From NCBI GenBank assembly GCA_964447275.1, contig CAYURI010000001.1, positions 1 to 64,000 on the forward strand: DNA of 64,000 bases, in the 5' to 3' direction. Both the position numbers and the translations under genes were made by a program. Under the pieces are notes generated by a model. It was not told where the DNA came from and did not search any database. It saw nothing but the letters and a program-made list of their open reading frames with translations. Source of the DNA: DAOSVX01 sp964447275. Lineage in GTDB: Bacteria > Bacillota_I > Bacilli_A > RF39 > UBA660. Below, in pieces: positions 1 through 8,383 of the stretch; position 1 is the stretch's first letter, and every line of letters starts with the position of its first letter.

Positions 1-378
1 TAAATCATAGTTTGGTTTAGATTTTGGATCAGAAGATATATATTCTTTTAAATATTTTTGAATAAAATTTATTTGAAAAAAAGGAATAGTATCAGAAAAT
101 GGTAATCCCCATCTTAATTCAGTAGTTTCTTCTAAACCAGTTTCTTTTTTTACTTCTTTTTTATATATTCCTAGTTTTTTTTCATTCGGAACAAAATTAT
201 CCGTTATTAAATGTGGTACTAGTTCCTCAACACTAGCAAATCTTTGAGTAAAGGTAACAATGCTTTTTAAACGATTTGGTTTATCATATTCAGCAGAGCT
301 AATAATATACGCTGGTATACTTACTATTTCACCATTTTCATCTTGAAAGCCAATAAAATATTTTACTTCTTCTCCCAC
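1..378 (-). CDS. Partial hypothetical protein (N-terminal 126 residues)
   Basis: An open frame runs off the left edge of the window, so only the N-terminal 126 residues are seen. The start is GTG at 378, preceded by a GGGGTGA ribosome binding site 4 bases upstream. The stretch is soluble and mixed in composition, begins with MGEEVKYFIGFQ and shows no signal peptide or membrane segment. I do not recognise a family. It lies 13 bases after the queH stop and is probably the next gene of the divIB-queH transcript. Confidence 0.6.
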   Translation of the reverse strand, partial: MGEEVKYFIGFQDENGEIVSIPAYIISSAEYDKPNRLKSIVTFTQRFASVEELVPHLITDNFVPNEKKLGIYKKEVKKETGLEETTELRWGLPFSDTIPFFQINFIQKYLKEYISSDPKSKPNYDL

Positions 379-391
379 AAAATCACCCCAC

Positions 392-1018
392 TTAGGTATC
401 TATTTTACTAAAATTATCACCATTTGTCAAAGAAGCTAAACAGCCACAATAGTTTTGGCGATATAAATTATATTTTTTTGCCAACTCTACACTATGTTTA
501 TAGCCTTCTTTTTTCTTAAAATCACTATATAAAAATTTAATATTATATACTTTTTCTAAAGTTTCCCCTATTTCATTTATAAATAAGCTACTTTTATGAG
601 GACTTACTGATAAAGTAGTTGTAAAATAGTCATAATTTAGTTCTTTAGCTTTAATAGCAGTTTTCTTCATTCGATAAAGATAACAGTTATAGCATCTTTT
701 TTCGCCTTCTTTAATAAAAGGAAAGTCTTTTAATGCTAAATTATAGTTTTCATCATCATATGAACTATCAATATAATCTAATTTGTTTTTCGTTTTAAGC
801 TCACCAATAAATCTTATTTGTTCAGCTTTTCTTTTTTCATACTCAACTAAAGGATAAATATTAGGATTATAATAATAGACGGTAATATCAAAATAATTAG
901 TTAATAAACTAATAACATGACTACTACAAGGCGCACAACAACTATGTAAAAGTAATTTTGGAGTATTATTTAAATTACTAAGTTGTCCTCCCATTTTTTC
1001 ATAATAATTAGTTACCAT
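392..1018 (-). CDS. queH: Epoxyqueuosine reductase QueH
   Basis: This is probably the QueH enzyme that reduces epoxyqueuosine to queuosine in the wobble position of tRNAs, the non-homologous replacement for QueG. The 208 residues carry the family's cysteine signatures: HSCCAPC (Cys27, Cys28, Cys31), the YNPNIYP block near residue 50, EKRCYNCY (Cys109, Cys112) and a C-terminal NYCGC. These are expected to bind iron-sulfur and metal. The start overlaps the 3' end of divIB by 11 bases, so the genes are translationally coupled. Met9 is an alternative start. No other queuosine gene is in the window, which fits an organism that salvages a queuosine precursor. Confidence 0.88.
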   Translation of the reverse strand: MVTNYYEKMGGQLSNLNNTPKLLLHSCCAPCSSHVISLLTNYFDITVYYYNPNIYPLVEYEKRKAEQIRFIGELKTKNKLDYIDSSYDDENYNLALKDFPFIKEGEKRCYNCYLYRMKKTAIKAKELNYDYFTTTLSVSPHKSSLFINEIGETLEKVYNIKFLYSDFKKKEGYKHSVELAKKYNLYRQNYCGCLASLTNGDNFSKIDT

Positions 1019-1742
1019 TATTCAAACTCTCATAAGTGATAAAAACAAAGTTTTCTTCATCTTTAGAATCTAAATATAATATACCTTTATTTTCTAAGGA
1101 AGAAACAATTTGTTTGTATTTATTTAACTTAGTTATGTTATTAATATTAACATAAACCATATTATCATCATTCATTCTTAATAAGAATCTTTCATTATCA
1201 ATTACTTCGTTAGTAGCACTCAAATATTGAGAGTATTCTATTTCACTAATAGAGTACAAAACATCATTATTAACTTTACCTAAAGCTTTAATTAATTTTT
1301 CATATAAATCACTTGGTACGTAATTAATTAAAGTAGGAACACCCATATAATTATCGTTTTTTATTTCTTTGCCATTTTCTAATATTAAAAGATTGGTACT
1401 CTTATTAACAAAAAGTAATTTATTTTCGGTAATATTAATGGTAAGGATTCCTTTTAAATTCTTTTTAATATTAACATCTTTTACTAAGTCTAATGTTTTT
1501 AATCTTTTTTCTAAAGTATTAGCACTAGTTTTAAAAATACTAGGATAATCCTTTATCTTGGCAGTAGTAATTACTTCATAATCACTTATATTAGTTGTCC
1601 CTGTAATAATAATGTTTTTAATCGGCATTTTAAAAAGATAGTAACCAGTATAACTAATTACATAAAGTATTAAAATTAAAATTAATAATTTTTTAAAATT
1701 AAGTCTTTTTTGCTTAACTTTTTTAATACTTTTTTCTTCCAT
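1008..1742 (-). CDS. divIB: Cell division protein DivIB/FtsQ
   Basis: This is a bitopic division protein of the FtsQ/DivIB family, which acts with FtsL and DivIC in the divisome to activate septal peptidoglycan synthesis. The sequence shows a Lys-rich cytoplasmic N-terminus, one membrane segment at about residues 18-37, then a POTRA-like module (about 40-110, beginning IKNIIITGTTNISDYEV) and a beta-rich domain. The length of 244 residues is usual. GGTGAG lies just before the ATG. It follows murB by 4 bases, the usual murG-murB-divIB order of Bacillota. Confidence 0.88.
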   Translation of the reverse strand: MEEKSIKKVKQKRLNFKKLLILILILYVISYTGYYLFKMPIKNIIITGTTNISDYEVITTAKIKDYPSIFKTSANTLEKRLKTLDLVKDVNIKKNLKGILTINITENKLLFVNKSTNLLILENGKEIKNDNYMGVPTLINYVPSDLYEKLIKALGKVNNDVLYSISEIEYSQYLSATNEVIDNERFLLRMNDDNMVYVNINNITKLNKYKQIVSSLENKGILYLDSKDEENFVFITYESLNNGN

Positions 1743-1746
1743 ATCC

Positions 1747-2634
1747 TCACCAATTTATAATTTCTTGTTCTAATTTTAATTCAATATTATAAGTATCTAA
1801 AACAGTTCTCTTAACTTTGTTAATTAAGTTAATTATATCATCACTTGAAGCACTACCCATATTAATAATAAAATTAGCATGTTTCTCTGATACATAAGCA
1901 TCATTGATATGAGCATTTTTAAGCCCAGCATCTTCAATTAACTTACCAGCTGGCGTATCTTCACCAGGATTTCGAAAGACACTTCCGGCTGATGGATATT
2001 CAAGTGGTTGACTAGTCATTCTTCTATTTAAACGGTCAGTTACTAGTTCCATAGAGGCTTCTTTAGTGCCTTCATGAAGAATTAAAGTTGCTCCAAGGAC
2101 AATATAATCTTTTGTTTCTTTAAATATGGTACTACGATAACTATGCTTTATTTCCTCTTTAGTTAAAGTTATTAAGTTTAAATCTTTATCTAACACATAT
2201 ACTTCTTTAATAAAATCAAACATCTCTTTAGTATAAGCTCCAGCATTAGAGACAATTGATCCACCAATTGTTCCAGGGATCCCTGTTGACCATTCTAGTC
2301 CTTTTAAATTCATATTAATCATATCCATCGAAAACTTATTAAGCATGACACCAGCACCAACTTTTACTTCTGTGCCACTTATTTCTATTTCATTTATATT
2401 ATCTAATTTAATAATTACGCCATCAAAATAGTTACTACTTAAAATAACGTTAGACCCACCACCCAAGATAAAATATTTAATCTTGTTTATTCTTAGATAC
2501 TTTATTAAATCTATTAAGTTTTCAATATTATAAGGTTTAACCAAATACTTAGCCTTAGTTGTTATTTTGTAAGTATTATAATTTGTTAAATCAATATTTT
2601 CTAATGTTTCGCCGTATTTGTTTAAATCATTCAT
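1747..2634 (-). CDS. murB: UDP-N-acetylenolpyruvoylglucosamine reductase MurB
   Basis: MurB is a cytoplasmic FAD enzyme that reduces UDP-GlcNAc-enolpyruvate to UDP-MurNAc with NADPH. The 295 residues contain the FAD-binding LGGGSNVILS block near residue 57, the WSTGIPGTIGG block near 125, a YRSTIF motif, and PSAGSVFRNP near 215, which carries the Ser used as general acid. The pattern fits the shorter type II MurB of Gram-positives. The start codon overlaps the murG stop as TAATG, so both are translated from one message. Confidence 0.95.
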   Translation of the reverse strand: MNDLNKYGETLENIDLTNYNTYKITTKAKYLVKPYNIENLIDLIKYLRINKIKYFILGGGSNVILSSNYFDGVIIKLDNINEIEISGTEVKVGAGVMLNKFSMDMINMNLKGLEWSTGIPGTIGGSIVSNAGAYTKEMFDFIKEVYVLDKDLNLITLTKEEIKHSYRSTIFKETKDYIVLGATLILHEGTKEASMELVTDRLNRRMTSQPLEYPSAGSVFRNPGEDTPAGKLIEDAGLKNAHINDAYVSEKHANFIINMGSASSDDIINLINKVKRTVLDTYNIELKLEQEIINW

Positions 2635-3716
2635 TATTTCACCATGTCCTTTATTATTTTATATATTAATTCACTGCTGTTTTTCACTTCAATTTTATTC
2701 AAATTATCTTTCATCTTTTGATAATTAGATTTATTATTAAGTAAATTATCAATTTCAGTTTTTAAGTTTTTCGCATTTAATTTACTTTCTTCTAATAAAA
2801 CTGCCGCTCCTACTTCCGATAATCTTAATACATTATAGTATTGATGATTATTGGGAACATAAGGAGATGGGATTAAAATACTAGGAAGTTTTAAAGCGAT
2901 TAATTCACTTATGGTTGATGCTCCGCCTCTATTAACAATTAAGTCAGTTTTAGTATTGTATAAAAATGATGCTAAATTATCAACATAAGGAACAACATGA
3001 ATATTACTAGGAAATTTTTCACCTTTAATAAAATCACTATAGAAGGCTTTACCAGTAACATATAAAACTTGATAATTAAGATCTTTAAGTTTTAGAAATT
3101 CTTTCATTTTACTATTTATTGAGGTTGAACCTTGACTACCAGCAACTATTACAACTAGTTTGTCTTTATCATTTAAATTATAAGCACTTCTTTTAATTGG
3201 TTTTTTTACTAAAACATTTTCACCACAAGGGTTCCCTGTTACATGAACTATATTATTTTTAAAATACTCTTTAGTTTCTGGAAACGATACCGCAATAACA
3301 TCAGTTAATTTAGCAAGCGCTTTATTAGATTTACCTGGTATCGCATTTTGTTCATGAACAAAAGTTTTAACACCTAGTTTGTGAGCGGCTTTAATGACTG
3401 GATATGTAACATATCCGCCAACGCCAATTACTATATCAGGTTTAAAATCTTTAATGATCGCTAAACATTGTTTATAAGATTTATAAATATAATAAATGTT
3501 TTTAATGTCTCTTAATGGTGTTCTAGAACTAAAGCCATAAATCTTTAAAGGAATGAATTTTAATCCTTCACTTGGAATAATATCTTTTTCCATTCTGTTA
3601 AAAGTTCCAATATATAAGACTTCACTTTTAGGCTCTTTTGCCATTATTTTTCTAATAATTGCTAAGGCAGGATAAATATGTCCTCCAGATCCTCCAGCTG
3701 TAACTATAACTTTCAA
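2634..3716 (-). CDS. murG: UDP-GlcNAc:lipid I N-acetylglucosaminyltransferase MurG
   Basis: MurG is a peripheral membrane GT28 glycosyltransferase that adds GlcNAc to lipid I to make lipid II. The glycine-rich TAGGSGGHIYPA motif lies at residues 6-17, GVGGYVTYP in the middle of the N-terminal domain, and the donor-binding NRGGASTISE in the C-terminal domain. I place the start at TTG (3716) because AAAGGTGA sits 3-5 bases upstream; a longer frame beginning with the GTG inside that binding site (3725) is less likely. The result is 360 residues, normal for the family. It is the first gene of murG-murB-divIB-queH. Confidence 0.94.
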   Translation of the reverse strand: MKVIVTAGGSGGHIYPALAIIRKIMAKEPKSEVLYIGTFNRMEKDIIPSEGLKFIPLKIYGFSSRTPLRDIKNIYYIYKSYKQCLAIIKDFKPDIVIGVGGYVTYPVIKAAHKLGVKTFVHEQNAIPGKSNKALAKLTDVIAVSFPETKEYFKNNIVHVTGNPCGENVLVKKPIKRSAYNLNDKDKLVVIVAGSQGSTSINSKMKEFLKLKDLNYQVLYVTGKAFYSDFIKGEKFPSNIHVVPYVDNLASFLYNTKTDLIVNRGGASTISELIALKLPSILIPSPYVPNNHQYYNVLRLSEVGAAVLLEESKLNAKNLKTEIDNLLNNKSNYQKMKDNLNKIEVKNSSELIYKIIKDMVK

Positions 3717-3734
3717 ATTAATCACCTTTAATTT

Positions 3735-3817
3735 ATTATACTATAAAAAGACTAATATTTAATCTATTTTTATAAAGCAAATGTAAAATAGCAATCATTT
3801 AATTCTTATGATATACT
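3735..3817. promoter_or_regulatory. Divergent promoter region between murG and the GT2 gene
   Basis: The 125-base gap holds a TATAAT box for the minus strand at 3735-3740, close to murG. On the plus strand there is an extended TGATATACT box at 3809-3817, about 25 bases before the glycosyltransferase start. Neither has a convincing -35 hexamer at 17 bases. Confidence 0.5.
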
Positions 3818-3841
3818 CTTATCAGTTGGAGAGATTATAAT

Positions 3842-5326
3842 ATGTTAAAAGATATCATAACTTTTTTAGGGAACTCTTATTTAGAAAGTAAAGAAATATA
3901 TAATACGATTGGTACAGTCATTGGCATAATGGCTTTTTATAAGACCATTTATATATTTATTGGACTATTTTTCACAAGAAAATTTAAGCCTGCGAAAAAA
4001 AATCATAAATATGCGATTATGATCGCGGCTCGTAATGAAAAAAATGTTATTGGTAACTTACTTGATAGTATTAATAAGCAAGATTATCCTAAAGATTTAG
4101 TAACAATTTTTGTTGTTGCTGATAATTGTACTGATAATACCGCTGAAATTGCTAGAAGCAAAGGTGCTATCTGCTATGAAAGATTTGATAATGAAAAAAA
4201 GACCAAAGGTTTTGCTTTACAATATTTATGCGAAAAAATTGAAGAAGATTATGGTCGAATGAACTATGAAGGATATTTTATTTTTGATGCTGATAACCTT
4301 CTTAATACTGATTATATAACTAGAATGAACGAAGCCTTTGATGCTGGCGAAAAGATTATTACATCATATAGGAATACTAAGAACTTTGATGAAAATTGGA
4401 TTGCTTCTACTTATGGGCTTCATTGGATTAGATCAATTAGAATGAATCACAGAGCTAGGTCAGTATTAAGACTTGCTACTAATATCCAAGGTACTGGGTT
4501 TTTATTTACTAACAAGATTATTGAACATGGTTGGAAGTATACTTCTTTAACGGAAGACAGAGCTTTAACTGCTGATGCTGTTGCTCAAGGATACCCAATT
4601 ACTTATAATGATAAAGCAGAGTTTTTTGATGAACAACCTACTAGTTTAAAAATTGCTTTAAGACAACGTTTAAGATGGTCTAGAGGTCATTTAGAAGCTT
4701 TTGTAGAAAGTGGTCCATATTTATTTTTAAATATCTTTTTAGGTAAATTATTCTTAAAAACTAAATGGCACCAAGTAACCCAAAAAAAGCCCAAGACATT
4801 TAAAAATATTTTACTTAGCATTTTAGAGTCAATTAGGCATCGTTTTGCTTCTTTCGATACTTTAATGCAACTTACTCCTTTTGCTATTCTAAACCTCTTT
4901 AAATGGCTTATAGTACCATTTATTATTGGTGCTTGTTATTACTACTTAAATGGGATGAATAATATTGATTTACTAAAAGGTGGTACTTATCTAGCCAAAG
5001 CAATTAATCATTTCTTTAATTTAAATATTAGTATTGCTCCTGGTACAAATGCCCTACTAATTGGTATGCTAATTACGATTTGGTTTAGGTTATATTTTAG
5101 GATTGGAAATTACTTAGAAAGTATTATAACCCCGATATATTTATTTATTATTGAAAGAAAAAGAATTATTAAAATTCCTTTCCTAAAAAAAGTGTTATAC
5201 TCCTTTACTTGGCCAATCTTTGATATTATTGGCAGATATACATCGTATGTTGCGCTATTTAAAAAAGTTACTTGGAAACCAATTCCTCATAATAGTAAAA
5301 TAACTATTGAAGACTTAAAAAAATAA
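3842..5326 (+). CDS. Family 2 membrane glycosyltransferase
   Basis: This is a processive-type GT2 glycosyltransferase anchored in the membrane, likely making an envelope glycan or glycolipid; the product is unknown. There is an N-terminal membrane segment near residues 20-45, then the GT-A domain with MIAARNEKNVIGNLL at about 60, VVADNCTDNT, the FDADN metal-binding motif near 148, a TEDRALTA acid motif near 240 and QRLRWSRG (QxxRW) near 277. Two or more membrane helices follow. It is the only plus-strand gene in this part and interrupts the murG to mraY order. GGAGAG is 8 bases before the ATG. Confidence 0.82.
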   Translation: MLKDIITFLGNSYLESKEIYNTIGTVIGIMAFYKTIYIFIGLFFTRKFKPAKKNHKYAIMIAARNEKNVIGNLLDSINKQDYPKDLVTIFVVADNCTDNTAEIARSKGAICYERFDNEKKTKGFALQYLCEKIEEDYGRMNYEGYFIFDADNLLNTDYITRMNEAFDAGEKIITSYRNTKNFDENWIASTYGLHWIRSIRMNHRARSVLRLATNIQGTGFLFTNKIIEHGWKYTSLTEDRALTADAVAQGYPITYNDKAEFFDEQPTSLKIALRQRLRWSRGHLEAFVESGPYLFLNIFLGKLFLKTKWHQVTQKKPKTFKNILLSILESIRHRFASFDTLMQLTPFAILNLFKWLIVPFIIGACYYYLNGMNNIDLLKGGTYLAKAINHFFNLNISIAPGTNALLIGMLITIWFRLYFRIGNYLESIITPIYLFIIERKRIIKIPFLKKVLYSFTWPIFDIIGRYTSYVALFKKVTWKPIPHNSKITIEDLKK

Positions 5327-5348
5327 ACTATCACTAGTTTATTTTTTT
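5317..5348. terminator. Bidirectional terminator holding both stop codons
   Basis: A perfect inverted repeat of 14 bases (arm AAAATAAACTA plus an A run) surrounds a 4-base loop. It is flanked by runs of A and T, so it works in both directions. The stop codon of the GT2 gene (5324-5326) and that of the converging sulfatase gene (5339-5341) both lie in the stem. Confidence 0.8.
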
Positions 5349-7240
5349 GTTAGAGTGTCAAAGTAATCATACTTTAAAGTTAAATCATTTCTAATAATTA
5401 AATTATTTACTAAAGTATTTTTTTCTTCTAAACGAATATCAGTAATCTTTTTATTATTAGTAACTTCACCACCATCAACATAAACATTGCCATCATACCA
5501 AGAATAATCACTAAAAAATACTATTCCATCATAATTACTAGCTAAAGCATCACTACCAATATAATTAATCTTATTATATTTAATGCCAAATAAATTAAGA
5601 ACAGTTGGTAAAATATCTAATTGGGAAGTCACTTCTTTAATTGTCTTCTTTGTCTTACCATTATCCCAGATAAAAAATGGCGTATTATTAATTAAATTAT
5701 TATCAGTTTCTTTATACTTAGCTAAAATGGTCTGATCATTTAAAGTATATAAATAGTGATCAGTAAATACCACAATAACCGTATTATCAATTAAATTGTT
5801 GGCTTCTAGTTTTTGAAGTAATAATTCAACCATATAATCAGTTTCTTTAGCTTGTCTTCTCGCGCATTCTTCTTCGGTCATCTCCACAAACTCTACTTCT
5901 TTACCTTCATTATCTAAGTCATATAGAAGTTTACAAACTCCACTTACATTAGTAAAAGGTAAATGAGTAGAATAAGTTATAATATAATCAACAAATTTTT
6001 GATTACTAGGAAACATTAAATTACTAAAATCTTCGTTGTTAATTAATTCTCTATCTAGCTCATATGTATCATCACTATATTCTTCCATATCAACTAGGCC
6101 ATAATAATGATCATAACCCCAACTATCATAGTTAATACTTCTGGAATAGTATTCTTTGGTATTCATATGAAAAGCATTAACTACATAACCATCACTTTTG
6201 AATAATTTGGCCATCGCATAAGGAAAATTATTGCTACTAAATGAATAAGCATTTTCGGTATAAGAAATTGGTACAACAAAACCAGTATTAAGAGAAAACT
6301 CAGAATTAAAAGTTGATCCCCCACCCGTATAAAAAGAATAGTGTTTATTAGAAAAGTTAATTGAATTACTAAGCATATTATATAAAGTTGGCGTATCAGT
6401 TTTATTAAGTAACCAACTATCAATACCTTCTAATTGTAAAAAAATTAAGTTCTTTCCTTGATATTTCCCGGTATATTTATTTGATTTAGTTACTTCATTA
6501 TTACTATACATTTGATCAAGTAAGGCAAGTTCACTTTCATCTAATTCTTGGTCTCTTAAATAAGTAACAAAAAAGTTTCTTACCGAGTATTCAAACAAAC
6601 CACTAACTTGCATACTTTTATTACTATCATTAAACGATAAATAAATATTACGTGGATTTTTCCATGTACTCCATACTAAATCAGTATTGGCCTTCCCTAA
6701 AAACATTGGTGCTATCGTATGAAGTGATAAGAAAAGAATTAAAATAATACTAAGACGTTTAAAACTATATTTTCTTCTAATTGGGGTTTTAATAAGTCCC
6801 CATATAAAAGCAATAATTATAATCCCTAAAAAGATATATACTAATGGATTACAATTTTTTATTGCACTCCAGAAATAAACTGAGCCTTCTTTAGCAGATT
6901 CCATTAAACTAAAACTAAAAAAGTTAGATGATAAAGAATAATAAACATTATTAACCACAAATAAACCAATAAAAACTAAATTAACAATAATATAAATTAT
7001 TTTACCAGCATATTTTTTAAGTGATAAAGCTACCCCAATAAATAAAAGAATATATAAAAATGTAAAAAAGTTAGGTACAAAGCGATATATTTTATAAAAA
7101 TGTATTCCTCTACCTAAATATCTAGTCATTAAATCCATTAATACTAATGGTAATGCCATATATAAAATATAAATGTGTTTTTTAATAAAATGCCACACTT
7201 TATGTAAGATATCTTTAAAATCAATTTTTGCTAATTTCAT
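5339..7240 (-). CDS. LTA synthase-like membrane sulfatase (alkaline phosphatase fold)
   Basis: This is a polytopic membrane protein with an extracellular catalytic domain of the lipoteichoic acid synthase family, which transfers glycerol-phosphate from phosphatidylglycerol. About five N-terminal helices (residues 20-190) precede the sulfatase domain. It keeps a metal-binding Glu in FLQLEGIDSW (near 270), the probable nucleophile Thr in GGGSTFNSEF (near 308), and the FTDHYLYT Asp-His pair near 495. The 633 residues match LtaS-type enzymes. It could instead modify another phosphate-containing envelope polymer. A second homologue lies at 39703. Confidence 0.82.
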   Translation of the reverse strand: MKLAKIDFKDILHKVWHFIKKHIYILYMALPLVLMDLMTRYLGRGIHFYKIYRFVPNFFTFLYILLFIGVALSLKKYAGKIIYIIVNLVFIGLFVVNNVYYSLSSNFFSFSLMESAKEGSVYFWSAIKNCNPLVYIFLGIIIIAFIWGLIKTPIRRKYSFKRLSIILILFLSLHTIAPMFLGKANTDLVWSTWKNPRNIYLSFNDSNKSMQVSGLFEYSVRNFFVTYLRDQELDESELALLDQMYSNNEVTKSNKYTGKYQGKNLIFLQLEGIDSWLLNKTDTPTLYNMLSNSINFSNKHYSFYTGGGSTFNSEFSLNTGFVVPISYTENAYSFSSNNFPYAMAKLFKSDGYVVNAFHMNTKEYYSRSINYDSWGYDHYYGLVDMEEYSDDTYELDRELINNEDFSNLMFPSNQKFVDYIITYSTHLPFTNVSGVCKLLYDLDNEGKEVEFVEMTEEECARRQAKETDYMVELLLQKLEANNLIDNTVIVVFTDHYLYTLNDQTILAKYKETDNNLINNTPFFIWDNGKTKKTIKEVTSQLDILPTVLNLFGIKYNKINYIGSDALASNYDGIVFFSDYSWYDGNVYVDGGEVTNNKKITDIRLEEKNTLVNNLIIRNDLTLKYDYFDTLTKK

Positions 7241-7258
7241 CTATTTCACCACGCTAAA

Positions 7259-7287
7259 ATTGTACCATTTTTAGAGGATGATGTAAA
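7259..7287 (-). promoter_or_regulatory. Promoter of the LTA synthase-like gene
   Basis: On the minus strand, TTTACA (7282-7287) and TACAAT (7259-7264) are separated by exactly 17 bases, a good housekeeping sigma factor promoter. It lies between the mraY terminator and the start at 7240. Confidence 0.7.
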
Positions 7288-7314
7288 TTACTTTAAAAAA
7301 GCCTTTACTAAAAG

Positions 7315-7338
7315 AAAAAAGTAACAATCGTTACTTTT
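7315..7338 (-). terminator. Rho-independent terminator after mraY
   Basis: On the minus strand, AAAAGTAAC pairs with GTTACTTTT around a GATT loop and runs into a T-rich tail. The mraY stop codon lies in the 5' arm. Confidence 0.8.
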
Positions 7339-8329
7339 AAAGCCATACACCATAGATTATCGCAATCATGGCAAATATTAATCCGACCACCCAGAATGTT
7401 TTAACAATATCAGTTTCCTTCCAACCAAGTTGTTCAAAATGATGATGTAAAGGCGCCATTAATAATACTTTAGTTTTGAATTTGCGAATCATAAAAATTT
7501 GAATTAAAGAACTTAATGCTTCAATTACAAATACGCCACCTACTAATATTAAAGAAAATTCATGGCGAGTAATGATAGCTATGGTACCAAGGGCACCACC
7601 TAATGCTAGTGCTCCAGTATCACCCATAAATATTTTAGCGGGATGACTATTAAATATTAGGAAACCTAATAAGCCACCAATTAAAATAAAGGAAAAGATT
7701 GCCACATCTTGATATCCGGTCATCCAAGTTGTGTTCCAGGTAATAAGTCCATAAGCAAGGAAAGCTATTAAAGATAACCCGGTAGCTAGGCCATCTAAAC
7801 CATCCGCTATATTTACGGCATTAGTTGTACCAACTAAGACACAGAAAATAAATATACCAAATGCCCAACCTAGTGGTAAATCAATACCTAAAAAACTAAG
7901 ACTTACATTAGTTACTCCACCATGATTCATAAATATATAAAAGAATACTAATGTAATAAGGCCTTGAATAAGTAATTTGGTTGATATTTTTAAGCCTTTA
8001 TTATTTTTGAATTTTATCTTTAAAAAATCATCAACAAATCCTAATAAAGCATATGATAAAAAGACAAAAACCACAATCATTAAGTTAGAACTTAATGTAA
8101 TACTGCCTCTTAAGTACAATATTAATAAAGCAATCATCGTTGATAAGATGAATATCAATCCACCTATTGTTGGTGTCCCTTGTTTTGCTAAATGTCTTTC
8201 TCCTATTGTTTGACTAACATTTTGTTTAAATTTAAATCTTTTTAAAATCGGAATTAAAATAAATCCTAATCCTAAAGCTAAAATAAATCCTAACATGATT
8301 GCTAGAGAAGCTTTTGCTAAAATTAACAT
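7337..8329 (-). CDS. mraY: Phospho-N-acetylmuramoyl-pentapeptide transferase MraY
   Basis: MraY is an integral membrane enzyme that transfers phospho-MurNAc-pentapeptide to undecaprenyl phosphate, giving lipid I. The 330 residues form about ten helices with the family motifs GFVDDFLKIK (Asp pair, near 101), NAVNIADGLDGLA (near 170), GDTGALALGG (near 236) and the HHHFEQLGW box near 304. GAGGTTATAAT precedes the ATG. Its upstream neighbour is not a mur gene but the M15-motif gene of the type VII locus, 35 bases away with no terminator between. mraY could therefore be read both from its own promoter and from the upstream promoter. Confidence 0.96.
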   Translation of the reverse strand: MLILAKASLAIMLGFILALGLGFILIPILKRFKFKQNVSQTIGERHLAKQGTPTIGGLIFILSTMIALLILYLRGSITLSSNLMIVVFVFLSYALLGFVDDFLKIKFKNNKGLKISTKLLIQGLITLVFFYIFMNHGGVTNVSLSFLGIDLPLGWAFGIFIFCVLVGTTNAVNIADGLDGLATGLSLIAFLAYGLITWNTTWMTGYQDVAIFSFILIGGLLGFLIFNSHPAKIFMGDTGALALGGALGTIAIITRHEFSLILVGGVFVIEALSSLIQIFMIRKFKTKVLLMAPLHHHFEQLGWKETDIVKTFWVVGLIFAMIAIIYGVWL

Positions 8330-8353
8330 ATTATAACCTCTTTTCTAATAAAT

Positions 8354-8383
8354 ATAATAATTGTTTAACTTAAATTATGTAAA
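8354..8383 (-). promoter_or_regulatory. Possible mraY promoter
   Basis: TTTACA (8378-8383) and TATTAT (8354-8359) are 18 bases apart on the minus strand. The -35 lies inside the last codons of the upstream gene. This would give mraY its own transcript. Confidence 0.45.

Noticed and set aside
6181..6423. 80-codon minus-strand frame within the LTA synthase-like gene
   Set aside because: It is a shifted frame within a gene with clear motifs, and has no start site.
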